In this document: one piece after another, positions 15,230 to 24,000 of the stretch | Position numbering within the stretch: position 1 is the stretch's first letter | Layout of the letters: each line of letters starts with the position of its first letter | From: CAZWCX01 sp964632945 | GTDB lineage: Bacteria; Planctomycetota; MHYJ01; WSZJ01; CAZWCX01 | Length of the DNA: 34,616 nucleotides | Assembly: GCA_964632945.1 (NCBI GenBank) | Contig: CAZWCX010000078.1 | Coordinates: 1 to 34,616, forward strand | Reading direction: 5' to 3' | Translations under genes and position numbers: made by a program | Notes under the pieces: generated by a model | What the model was told of the DNA's origin: nothing | The model's database searches: none | The model's input: only the letters and a program-made list of their open reading frames with translations

Positions 15230-17560
15230 CTACCGCTTCATGCGCAGCTGGTTGATCAACATGCGCACGCTGAAATCGACTTCCTCCGAGGCCTCTCCGG
15301 CCAGTCGCACCACCTGCTCCAGGTCCGCCAGCGCCCGCTCGCGGTCGTTGAGCTGACCCGCGAAGAGGAGCCCGCGGGTCTCGTGCAGGAGGCGGTGATG
15401 GGGCGAAAGCGTGATCGCCCGATCCAGGTCGCGCCGCGCCTCCGGATACTTCTCGAGGCGAATCAGCAGCCGCGCGCGCTGGAACAGATAGGTCGCATCG
15501 TTGGGGGCGAGTTCGATCGATCGCGAGCAGCAGCGGACCGCGCTCTCCAGATCGATCGGCTCGCGGTGGAGGTGGATCCAGGCGCGCACGGAGTCGGCCT
15601 CCCCCGGACACACCGTCGACTCCAGCCCTTCCAGGACCGCGTGGGACTTGTCCCATTCCTCCTTGAGCGCCAGGATTCGCGCCCGCGCGAACGGGACGAA
15701 CGGGCTGTCCATGTTGTGGGCGAGCAGCTCCTCGAGTCGCGACAGCGCGGCCTCCCGGGTGCCCTCGCCTTCGATCTCCTCCATGAACATCCGCGCGAGA
15801 TGGTACCGCGCCCCGTCGCTCGCGCTGCCCCGCTTGATGCAGGTTTCGAAATCGATGCGGGCGCTCTGATAACGACCCATCGCGTAGGCGCACAGACCGC
15901 GCTCGTAGAAGTAGACCCAGGTCCCGGTCTGCAGGCTGATGGCGCGCGTGTAGAGGTCGAATGCCTCCTTCGCGCGCCCCGGCAGGCGGGCGACCTTGGC
16001 GGCCTCGGCGGCGAAGGCCGCCGCTTGCGCCGCCTCGGGCGATTCGCGCGGTCCCACGATCGGCTTGGTGGGGAGAAGCCTCATGCCGAGGAAGCCGACC
16101 CCGGCCAGCATCGCCAACCCCAAGGCCGCGTGGGCGGCACGGGAGGCGGCAAGAGTCCGCCAGAGACGCGCCGCCCCAAGATCCGACTGCGCCTTGACGT
16201 CGCCGCCGTAGAGGAACCGATCGAGGTCTTCGGCAAACTCGAGCGCCGTGGGGTACCGGCGCTCGCGCTTGCGGTGCATCGCCTTCAGGCAGACCGCCTC
16301 CAGCCCGGGCGGGACTCCCGCATGAATCTCCGAGGGAAGCGTGGGCTCGTGGCGCCCGATCCGATCGATCACCTGCCGCGTCGCGCCCTGATACGGGGGG
16401 CGGGCAGTGATGGACTCGTAGAGAATCGCCCCCAGGCTGTAGACGTCGACTCGACGATCGGCACCGTCGCCGCCGGGTCGGAGCATCTCCGGAGCCATGT
16501 AGATGGGCGGCGCAAAGGCGCTCGCCTCTTCCCCTGCCGCCATCATCTGGGATACGTACTGGGTCGAGGCAAAGTCCGTGATGATCGCGCGACCCTGCAG
16601 GTCGGCGATGATGTTGTGCGGCTTCAAATTCCGATGCACGACCCCCTGATCGTGGGCTTGGTGCACCGCACGGGCCGCTTCCGCAATCAGGCGGACCAGA
16701 TGGTCACGCTGGAGAGGACGGCGCTCCTTGATCGACTTGCGGATCTCCCCGATCAACGACTCGTCCTTCGGGTGCCGGTGGATCCGGGTGGTCCCCTTGT
16801 TCGACGTGAAATCGGCCGGATCGCGGTTGTCCGGGTGAACGAGATGGTCGAGCGAGATCCCCATGACGTAGTCCATGAGGACGTACGGTCGACCGTCGAT
16901 TTCGCTGACCTCGTGAACCTTTACGATGTTGGGGTGCGACAAGGTCGCCGCCGCCTCGGCTTCCTGCCGGAATCTCTGCGCCTCTTCTGCGGGGGCATCG
17001 GCCGTCGGCCCGATCTTCAGAGCGAGGAACGACTTTCGGTCTGAGTCCCAAACCTTGTAGGTCTGGCTGCGCCCCTGACCGAGCACTTCGGTCAGCAGAT
17101 ACTTGCCGAAGAGCTTCTGCTCTCCTGCCGTCGCGGCAACCGCGGGGACTGCTCCCGTGCTGTTCCTCCTGCCCGTAACGACCGGTCCCGGCGGGGAGGC
17201 CGGAGCAGCGGGCGTCTGACCCGGATCGGGCGCCGGCGCCCCGCCCGCGGCGGGGATTTTCGCGGACCCGCTCGATCCTGGCGCAGTGGGAGGTTCAGCC
17301 GAGACCGGACGCAGCGGGGAGGGAGGACGCGACGGGGCGCCATTGCCGGGAACGGAGTGCTTCATCCGGATTTGCTGCTGATAGACGCGGGCAACGTCCG
17401 TTTCCTTGAGGTAGCCACGTTCCACCAGGATCCGACCGAGCAACTGCCCGCGCGCCGCCTCACGCTGAAGGCGGAGCGCCTCTTCGAGCTGCTCGGGAGT
17501 GATCAGCCCGTCGCGCAGCGCAAGCTGCCCGAAGAGGTGCGTAAGGTCGTCCGTGGCCAT
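15230..17560 (-). CDS. Membrane Ser/Thr kinase-like protein with TPRs, predicted pseudokinase
   Basis: 776 residues. The N-terminal 65 residues resemble the MshEN/type II secretion ATPase N-domain (LITPEQLEEAL, LGRILVERGYL). A Pro/Ala linker follows, then a kinase fold (about 154-445), one membrane helix near 475-495, and TPR-like helical repeats to the end, outside the membrane if orientation is typical. The kinase keeps Lys182, Asp329 and the APE motif, but the HRD catalytic Asp is Asn311 (HRNLKPHN), DFG reads DFA, and the third Gly of the G-loop is Gln. There is an insert of about 40 residues (243-283). It may bind ATP but is unlikely to transfer phosphate. ATG 17560 lacks a clear Shine-Dalgarno. 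The upstream gene encodes a lipoprotein (62-nt gap). Confidence 0.85.
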   Translation of the reverse strand: MATDDLTHLFGQLALRDGLITPEQLEEALRLQREAARGQLLGRILVERGYLKETDVARVYQQQIRMKHSVPGNGAPSRPPSPLRPVSAEPPTAPGSSGSAKIPAAGGAPAPDPGQTPAAPASPPGPVVTGRRNSTGAVPAVAATAGEQKLFGKYLLTEVLGQGRSQTYKVWDSDRKSFLALKIGPTADAPAEEAQRFRQEAEAAATLSHPNIVKVHEVSEIDGRPYVLMDYVMGISLDHLVHPDNRDPADFTSNKGTTRIHRHPKDESLIGEIRKSIKERRPLQRDHLVRLIAEAARAVHQAHDQGVVHRNLKPHNIIADLQGRAIITDFASTQYVSQMMAAGEEASAFAPPIYMAPEMLRPGGDGADRRVDVYSLGAILYESITARPPYQGATRQVIDRIGRHEPTLPSEIHAGVPPGLEAVCLKAMHRKRERRYPTALEFAEDLDRFLYGGDVKAQSDLGAARLWRTLAASRAAHAALGLAMLAGVGFLGMRLLPTKPIVGPRESPEAAQAAAFAAEAAKVARLPGRAKEAFDLYTRAISLQTGTWVYFYERGLCAYAMGRYQSARIDFETCIKRGSASDGARYHLARMFMEEIEGEGTREAALSRLEELLAHNMDSPFVPFARARILALKEEWDKSHAVLEGLESTVCPGEADSVRAWIHLHREPIDLESAVRCCSRSIELAPNDATYLFQRARLLIRLEKYPEARRDLDRAITLSPHHRLLHETRGLLFAGQLNDRERALADLEQVVRLAGEASEEVDFSVRMLINQLRMKR

Positions 17561-17622
17561 CCTGGAATCGGTCTCGCCGTCGGGAACCGCCGGCCGCCGA
17601 TCCTCTCCGCCCCTGTGGCCGC

Positions 17623-17949
17623 CTATTCGCCTGCCCGGCGACAGGGATCGCAGAAGATCTCGGCTTCGCGGCAATGGTCACAGTAGTGTTGGCCTTCGAT
17701 GAACAGCTTCTTGCACGGCGGACAGGCCATCTTGCTGACCCGGCAGTCCCCGCACATCCCCTCCACCGTCGTCGCCGGACGTTCGAACCGGTTCGGCCGG
17801 TAGAAAGGACCGGAGTACCCCCCTCGGGGCTGCTCCTTGGAATTGTAGATGAAGGTCGTGTCCCCATTGGCCCGCTTGATGCATCCCGTCCCGGTCAAGA
17901 CGACGACCGCCAACGCAAGGGCCAGCCATGCCAAGGGCTTCCCGTTCAT
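17623..17949 (-). CDS. Small lipoprotein with four CxxC motifs
   Basis: 108 residues. A signal sequence (core 6-18) ends with GTGC, so Cys23 is the probable lipidated residue. After a polar region come four CxxC pairs at 66-69, 76-79, 90-93 and 100-103. They form an exact duplicate: CxxC-x6-CxxC, 10 residues, CxxC-x6-CxxC. No CxxCH motif is present, so it is not a c-type cytochrome. Two zinc ribbons or two small metal or redox sites are likely, on the outer face of the inner membrane or on the outer membrane. Family not recognised. ATG 17949 has GAGGAGGG 5 nt upstream. The pseudokinase gene follows after 62 nt, so the two proteins may work together. Confidence 0.75.
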   Translation of the reverse strand: MNGKPLAWLALALAVVVLTGTGCIKRANGDTTFIYNSKEQPRGGYSGPFYRPNRFERPATTVEGMCGDCRVSKMACPPCKKLFIEGQHYCDHCREAEIFCDPCRRAGE

Positions 17950-18002
17950 CGCACCCTCCTCTTCGCGCTCACCGATGCCTCTACTTGAATCGGCAAGATC
18001 GG

Positions 18003-18158
18003 TCACTGTAGTACAGGCAACCTCCGGGATTCAAGAGAAATCGGCCCGGGGACGGTCTCCTCGGGATCGCTGTAGCGAAACTCCCCGATGTAGAGAATCT
18101 CCTCGACGGGGGTTGTGGGCGAAGACCCGGCACCGAGGAGTCCGGGAATACGGATCAT
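18003..18158 (-). CDS. Possible 51-residue protein upstream of the CxxC lipoprotein
   Basis: A small open frame from ATG 18158 to TGA 18003, 53 nt before the lipoprotein gene on the same strand. The translation has a protein-like acidic and aromatic middle (EEILYIGEFRYSDPEE) and no membrane segment. Against it: no Shine-Dalgarno, third-position GC lower than in neighbouring genes, and a candidate promoter for the next gene lying inside it. A TAATAT hexamer ends 3 nt before the ATG, and an AT-rich block lies directly upstream. It could instead be an untranslated leader or a decayed gene. Confidence 0.25.
   Translation of the reverse strand: MIRIPGLLGAGSSPTTPVEEILYIGEFRYSDPEETVPGPISLESRRLPVLQ
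18005..18034 (-). promoter_or_regulatory. Possible promoter of the CxxC lipoprotein-pseudokinase pair
   Basis: On the minus strand TTGAAT (18034-18029), 18-nt spacer, TACAGT (18010-18005). It gives a leader of about 50 nt ending in a strong ribosome binding site. If the small frame at 18003-18158 is a real gene, this promoter would be internal to the operon. Confidence 0.45.
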
Positions 18159-18460
18159 AAAATATTACATGGATATAGGTTATATCACACCGATCCGGGC
18201 GCCCGACGAGGCCTGTCCGGTCCCCGCCCCCCCACCGGGAGGTCCCGAGGCGTAGAGGAACTCCCCACTCCGGCCCTGCAACGCATACAAATTAGCCGAT
18301 ACCGCACTTCGATGAATTCATAAGTTCATATAGCAAAATAGGTAACGTAAATTCCATTCGACCGCGATCCAAGGTATCCGAATTGCTTAAGGCGGTCAGC
18401 CACTACCGGTGAGTGAATTCAGACCTGAGCAGAGCAGAGTCGAACTGGGAGGACCCGAAC
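18159..18460. other. Gene-poor interval with two AT-rich blocks
   Basis: Blocks at about 18150-18190 and 18283-18358 are roughly one-third G+C, against about two-thirds around them. They flank a GC-rich stretch. The interval holds the palindrome ATGAATTCAT (18312-18321) and the inverted repeat at 18172-18186. The open frame on the minus strand from 18317 to 18180 has no ATG, and its middle contains SGEFLYASG. A GGGAGG site at 18447-18452 serves the next gene. A TTCATA-N17-TAAATT pair (18325-18353) is a weak promoter candidate for that gene. It is likely a control region for the flanking divergent genes, perhaps with gene remnants. Confidence 0.4.
18172..18186. promoter_or_regulatory. Inverted repeat GATATA-GGT-TATATC, candidate operator
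   Basis: A perfect 6-bp dyad with a 3-nt centre inside an AT-rich block, upstream of the leftward small frame and lipoprotein genes. The size fits a dimeric helix-turn-helix repressor site. No regulator gene is adjacent, so the ligand and protein are unknown. Confidence 0.3.
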
Positions 18461-19825
18461 ATGGCGAACGTCGATCGCTGGATCCTGGTGGCCGCCACCC
18501 TATTCTGGTTGACGACCGTCCAAGCGGTCCCGGTCCTCGCCGACCCCTACACCAATCCCGATCACGGGATCGCGTTCAACTCCCCCGCCAAGTGGAAGGC
18601 GATCCCGGCCCCCAAGGAGGTCGATGCCCGCTTTCGCTCCGAGTCCGACCTGGTCATGCTCGTCCGCTACCAGGCGCCGAATCCCGACCAGGAGAATTGC
18701 TCCATCGTCACGGACGTGAGTGTCCTGAATGGTCCCACCGAAATCGACTGTGCCGTGAAGATGTACACCGACCTCCAGGAAAAGGGCGACCACTTCAAGA
18801 TCGAAAAACAGGAGTTGCTGAAGATTGCCGGCAAGAAGGCCGTGTTCCTGCAGGCCGATCGGAGCGGCGTCTTCTATGAGAACGTCGCGCTGGTCCCCGC
18901 GGAGGGGAAGTTCATCGTGGTGTCGGTGATGAGCGGGGAGAAGTGGGGCCGTAAGAAGGCCGACCAGTGCAAGGAGATCGTCCGGGGCCTGTCGTTCCTC
19001 ACCGCCCGGCAGTTGTCCAGCATGGCCGGTGAAAAGGGGACGATCCAGACCCTCCCGTCGGGCTGGAAGCTCCATTCCACGCCGAACTACGATGTGCAGT
19101 ACAACACCGACGACGGTTTCGCCAAGGAGTGCGGGCGCCACCTGGAGGCGATCCTGAAGGAATACAAGAAGCGTTTCCCGATGGAGCTCAGCATGGACGA
19201 AAACGGTCCCGCCCCGGTCCAGCGCCGATTCACCGTCAAGTGCTTCAAGCAGCAGGGGGAGTTCAATTCCTATGCCGCCGCCAATGGCGTGTCCGGCGCA
19301 GCCGCGTACTTCAGCCCGAGTCAGAACGAATTGGTCTGCTACAAGACCACCGATCAGGGAAAGAAGAAGTCCTTCCACATCCTCTATCACGAGGCGAGCC
19401 ACCAGTACATCCACCTCTACATGGGCGAGGAGGTCGACATCCCGATCTGGCTCAATGAGGGTGTGGCCGAGTACTTCTTCGGGGGCGAATTCAAGGGCGA
19501 CCGATTCGCCATCGACGTGAACCGCGAGCGGATCACGACCATCAAGGAGGCCGTTCGCCGCAATACGTTCGTCCCGCTCGCCAAGATTTTCCAGTACTCC
19601 CAGTCCGAGTATTATGCGAACGCCGAGATCTGCTACGCGGAAGGCTGGTCGCTGGCGTACTTCCTCTGGCACACGGATGACCCCCAGTACAAGGGGCGCA
19701 TCAATACCTTCTACGACGTCCTGAAGTCGACCAAGGTCAAAGAACAGGCGTTCGAGAAGGCCTTCGGCGACCTCAACCTCGACAAGATGGAGCAGGATTG
19801 GAAGCAGTTCGTCCTGAAGCTTTGA
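18461..19825 (+). CDS. Secreted gluzincin-like metallopeptidase (DUF1570-like)
   Basis: 454 residues. A signal peptide ends near residue 27 (VLA-DP). Residues 28-195 form a domain that looks non-catalytic. Residues 205-454 hold a peptidase-MA/DUF1570-type domain with HEASH (H310, E311, H314), followed by LNEGVAEYF, where E333 or E337 would be the third zinc ligand. Such proteins are numerous in Planctomycetota and thought to be extracytoplasmic peptidases; substrates are not known. ATG 18461 was chosen because GGGAGG stands 8 nt upstream and a signal peptide starts there; an upstream in-frame GTG (18413) lacks both. A strong terminator follows, so the gene is probably monocistronic. Its third-position GC is lower than that of many neighbours. 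Confidence 0.8.
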   Translation: MANVDRWILVAATLFWLTTVQAVPVLADPYTNPDHGIAFNSPAKWKAIPAPKEVDARFRSESDLVMLVRYQAPNPDQENCSIVTDVSVLNGPTEIDCAVKMYTDLQEKGDHFKIEKQELLKIAGKKAVFLQADRSGVFYENVALVPAEGKFIVVSVMSGEKWGRKKADQCKEIVRGLSFLTARQLSSMAGEKGTIQTLPSGWKLHSTPNYDVQYNTDDGFAKECGRHLEAILKEYKKRFPMELSMDENGPAPVQRRFTVKCFKQQGEFNSYAAANGVSGAAAYFSPSQNELVCYKTTDQGKKKSFHILYHEASHQYIHLYMGEEVDIPIWLNEGVAEYFFGGEFKGDRFAIDVNRERITTIKEAVRRNTFVPLAKIFQYSQSEYYANAEICYAEGWSLAYFLWHTDDPQYKGRINTFYDVLKSTKVKEQAFEKAFGDLNLDKMEQDWKQFVLKL

Positions 19826-19860
19826 TCCGAGGACCGCATCTGGACCCCCATCTAGACGCG

Positions 19861-19904
19861 AGAGGGCCCCGCCGGCGCAACGCCTGCGGGGCCCTCTTCT
19901 TTTT
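19861..19904 (+). terminator. Intrinsic terminator of the metallopeptidase gene
   Basis: A perfect 12-bp stem, AGAGGGCCCCGC (19861-19872) with 19886-19897, has a 13-nt loop and is followed at once by a T-rich tract (TTCTTTTT, 19897-19904). It sits 36 nt after the stop codon. This is a textbook Rho-independent terminator for the plus strand. Confidence 0.92.
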
Positions 19905-19969
19905 CGGTCGCATCCGGCGCGCCCCCGGCCCCGGAGGTCGTCCGGGATGCTCGGGGGCGCACGATTCGC

Positions 19970-20938
19970 TCACTTCCCCTCGCCGGTCGAAGAATCCACG
20001 CTCCAATGGAATTCGTACACGTGGGATTCCTTCTGGGTGCGCTCCTCCCCATCCACCGCCGAGATCCTCGAAATCGCCTCGCTGGTCGCGCGGCTGGGAC
20101 GAAGCGTCTTCGGGTCCGTGATCACCCGGGCTTTGAACTCGCGCCGGAACGACGCGAACATCTGTCCCGGAGGGGGCGCACCCTGGGGCCCGGCCATGCT
20201 GCGCACGGCGCGCTCCAGCGCCCGCGTGGCCTCCTCCCCCTCGAGGATCGACTCCGCTTCGAGCGTCACCCGCCCGCCCGCCCCGGCTTCCTGCCCCGCG
20301 TGTCGGAACGTCAGGGGCGCGTCGACGGTCGAACCATCCGGCATCGGAATCGCAGTCGTCGTCTCCACCGTCCCTCCGTCGGACAATTCCACGCCCGCCC
20401 AGAGGCCGACCCAGACCATCCAGTGGTCTCCCGCCTTCGCGCGCATCTGCGCCACCATCTGTGGAGACCGCATGGTCGCCTCCACCTGCTGAATCGTCGC
20501 GGGGTCCTGCCCCGCGGCGCCGCTCTCCCGCATGAAGGCAAGCGTCTTTTCGATGGTCTCCTCCATCCCCACCGCATCCAGATAGTCGCCCTCCGGGCTG
20601 ATCAGAAAGGTCGGCATCGCCGATGCCAAGACCGCGGTCGGCCCGAGTGCCTCCTTCATCTCCGGTGTCGTCGCGTCCTGGCCGTTGACCACGACGAAGC
20701 GGAAATTCTCGAATCGAACCTCGAGGTTTGTCCCGTCCGGCGCCCGATTGATCACGAGATCGTACTCCGTGGTCGCCGTTCCGCCTCGCTTGTCCGACTT
20801 CTCCAACACCCGCACCCGCCCGGGAACGGGCCAGGAAAAGACGAACGAACCCTCCTCAGCTCGCGCGTTTGCGGCCGACCCAGCCGCGAACGCCATACCC
20901 AACGCGATCCCAGCGAGCCGCCGAGCAGCCGGATTCAT
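19970..20938 (-). CDS. Secreted protein of unknown function
   Basis: 322 residues. It has a typical signal peptide, with a basic start, an Ala-rich core and cleavage near ARA-EE (residue 27). The rest is soluble, with an alpha/beta composition, long beta-rich stretches and no cysteine. No family was recognised with confidence; large secreted proteins of this style without known domains are common in Planctomycetota. ATG 20938 has AAGGAG 5 nt upstream. It lies 93 nt after the double-kinase gene on the same strand and may be its operon partner. No separate promoter is evident in the gap. Confidence 0.7.
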   Translation of the reverse strand: MNPAARRLAGIALGMAFAAGSAANARAEEGSFVFSWPVPGRVRVLEKSDKRGGTATTEYDLVINRAPDGTNLEVRFENFRFVVVNGQDATTPEMKEALGPTAVLASAMPTFLISPEGDYLDAVGMEETIEKTLAFMRESGAAGQDPATIQQVEATMRSPQMVAQMRAKAGDHWMVWVGLWAGVELSDGGTVETTTAIPMPDGSTVDAPLTFRHAGQEAGAGGRVTLEAESILEGEEATRALERAVRSMAGPQGAPPPGQMFASFRREFKARVITDPKTLRPSRATSEAISRISAVDGEERTQKESHVYEFHWSVDSSTGEGK

Positions 20939-21031
20939 GAGATCTCCTTTCGGTCATCGGGTCCTGACTTCCTTCCTTCCACCCCAAGGTCGATGGGAGC
21001 GGCCGGCATCCCTCCGGCATCCCTCGGAAAC

Positions 21032-24000
21032 TCACCGCCCCTGACCCGCGAGGCGACACTCCTCCTCGAGGGCCGGCCAGAGCGGGCTCCCGGGATCGAT
21101 CCATCGCTGCCGCTCACAGATTTTCAGGGCGAGCCGGCTCCTCACGCGCGGATCGCCACCCTCCGACGTCGCCACGCGGGCCAGAGCGACCAGGCTCCTC
21201 ACCTCGACTTCGGACAGGTACGGATCCGCGGGTCTCCGCTCCAGGCCCGATTGCGCCGCGTCGAGAGCCGCGCCGAACTCGCCGGCAGCATACCGCGCCC
21301 GCCCGGCCGCGAGCCACAAATCGCGCTGGGGCGCGTGCTGGTGCGCCCCGCGCACGAACCCCAACGCCGCCTCCGCAGGCCGATCCTCGGCCAGCGCAAC
21401 AGCGGCGGCCGCGATCCTCCCCTCCTCCGCCGACACCCCCCCCAGGGAGAGGGACTTTGCGAAGGCGACGCGAGACCGTTCGCGCGCCTCATTCCTGCCC
21501 CCCGGAAGGGCGGACAGGACGACCCGCCCCTCCTCGAACCGGGTCGAGGGCATCGTCTCGCTCTCGAGCCAGCGGCGCAATTCGATCCTCCCAAGCAGGA
21601 ACCACCCCGGCCCGTAGTCGGGCGCGGCTTCGATCGCCCGCATCGTTTCCGCAACCGCGCGGTCCGCGTCTTCCGCTCCCAACAGCGCCTCCGCCCGACG
21701 CAACGGTCCGGCCGCGGGCTCCCCAGCCGGCAGGATCCCCCGCCACGCCAGGGCCGCTCCCACGAGCAGCACCGCGGCCCCCCCCGCCGTCCACCAGGGC
21801 CGGGCCCGCAAGCACACGGCGGCCTCCGCGAAAGAGATCGCCCGCCGCGCCGCAATCGCTCGGGCCGACAGAAAGGCATCCAGGTCCTCGGCCATTTCAC
21901 GCGCCGACGGATAGCGATCGGCCGGCCGCTTTTCCAGCGCCTGCAAGCAGATCGCCTCCACATCCGGATTCAACCCCGGTTCCAGCCGCGAAGGGCGCAA
22001 CGGCGCAGCGGTCAGAATCCGGTCGCCGATCCTCCCGGAATCCGTCCCGTCGAACGGCGCCCGACCGACCAGCAGGTGATAGAGAGTCGCCCCCAGCCCA
22101 TAGACGTCGGTGGCCGGCCCCAGAATCGAGGCCTCTCCCCGAACCTGCTCCGGCGCCAGGTAGGGCAGGCTTCTCCGCCACTCTTCTCCTTCCGGGATCG
22201 AACGTCTCTCATCCCGCAGGAGGACGGTAAGCCCGAGATCGCTCACGCGCACCCGTCCGGCCGGATCGAGGAACAGATTCCCCGGCCGGACGTCGCGGTG
22301 GGTAACCCCCTGTTCATGCGCGCACGCAAGAGCGCGCGCCGCGTCGCGGATGATCTCCAGGACTCGTCGGGGAGAGAACTTCTCGCGCCGGAGCAACGAA
22401 GCGAGCGGCTCCCCCTCGACCAGATCCATGGCGCAGAACCAGCGACCATCCGCCTCATCGGCGCGATGAATCGTCACCAGGTTCGGATGGCGCAGGGCCG
22501 CGGCGGTGGCCGCTTCGAGGCGGAAACGAACGATCCGGTCGGCATCTCCGCCGGCATCCGTGCGCAGCACCTTCAGGGCGACGAGTCGATTGGCGTGATC
22601 CTCCACGGCCTTGTACACCACCGTCCGTTCCGTCCGACCGAGCTCTTCAAGGAGCGTGTATCCCCCGACGCGTTCACCCGACGCCCGCGCCGACTGCAGC
22701 GCCGTCGGCGGCCAGGAGGAGACCGCAGCGGGGGAGGATGCGCCCGGTTTCGAGCCGGCCGAACCGGTTTCCCCCACCGCGTCCGCCGGTGCCGGCAGGA
22801 TCGCGTCCGATGCGCCCATCCGGGCGACGAACCCGGGCTCGACCGGAACGTCCACCGCGGCCGCGCTTGTCCCAGCCTCCCGCCCGGCCGCTCCGGACGC
22901 CTCGATCCCGGACCGGCGAACCTCCCTGAGCTCCACGCCCTCCGACAGGGCCACCTCCCCGGGATCCCGGACCGGGCGCTTCGCGCCGGCTTCCGCCGGT
23001 GACGGGGCGGCGCGGCGCCCGGGGACGTCGGGCGCCGCCGGAGCGGTGGCCGCGATGTCCGGGCCGATCGCAGGCGGGGCGCTCTCCCCCGGAGCCTCCT
23101 CTGCAACTTCCCCGGGCGTCGAGGTCGGCGACAACGGGCGACCGATGCTGCGCGCGCGTTCTTCGTCGAGTCGTGCGAGATCGGGGAGCAGGGCCGCGCG
23201 CATCAGGTCCTTCTGCAATTCGCGCGCGTTGCCGTGCCGGTCTTTGGGTTCCAGCGCCATCGCGCGAAGGATGATCTCCTCGAGTTCCCGCGGAATCGCC
23301 GGCACCAGGGACGAAGGGGCGGCGAATCGTCCACGGCGGATCCGGTCCATGGTCTCGACCCGTCCGCTGCCCGAGCCGCGTTTCGCCTCCGGCTCCGCGC
23401 CGTGCAGGAAAGGATGGCGGGTGGTCACCAGTTCGTACAGGATGATCCCCAGCGCGTACAAATCGGACGCCTCGCCGGCACGCTCCCGGCGCACCTGCTC
23501 CGGGGACATGTAGAGCAGGGTTCCCATCAACGTCCCGCTGGCGGTGATGGTGGTCGACTCCAGGAGCCGGGCCAGCCCGAAATCCGCCAGATAGGCCACC
23601 TGGTTCGCGATCATGATGTTCCCGGGCTTCACGTCCCGATGAATCACCTGCTGGCCGTGGGCGTAGGCCAGTGCGCCGGCAATCTCGGACAGCCAGCGCA
23701 GGCCCGTTCGCAGGACCACCCCGTCGGCAAGGTGGTGCTCGAGGGACTTTCCGTCCACGAGGCGCATCGCGTAGTAGGTGTACGGCTCCTCGTACCCGTA
23801 TTGGTAAACGGAAATGATGTGCGGATGCTCGAGCCGCGCGATGTATTCGGCCTCCCGCCGGAACCGGACCTTGAGGTCGTCGGGCGTGAAGACGCCTTCC
23901 TCGAGGACCTTGAGGGCAACCGCGCGGCGGAGTGAAATCTGCGTCGCGCGGTACACCTTGCCCATGGCACCGGAGCCGAGCAACGACTCGATGTGGAAAT

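Noticed and set aside
17561..17674. Upstream start for the pseudokinase
   Set aside because: It would overlap the end of the CxxC lipoprotein gene and add an Arg-rich, non-conserved stretch. ATG 17560 begins the recognisable N-domain.
18321..18347. A 21-codon AT-rich frame on the minus strand beginning near 18357
   Set aside because: It is too short, has no ribosome binding site and uses codons unlike the rest of the genome. It is chance in an AT-rich block.
20006..23002. 998-codon frame on the plus strand
   Set aside because: It is antisense to the secreted protein and the double-kinase gene, Arg/Pro/Gly-rich, with no recognisable motif.
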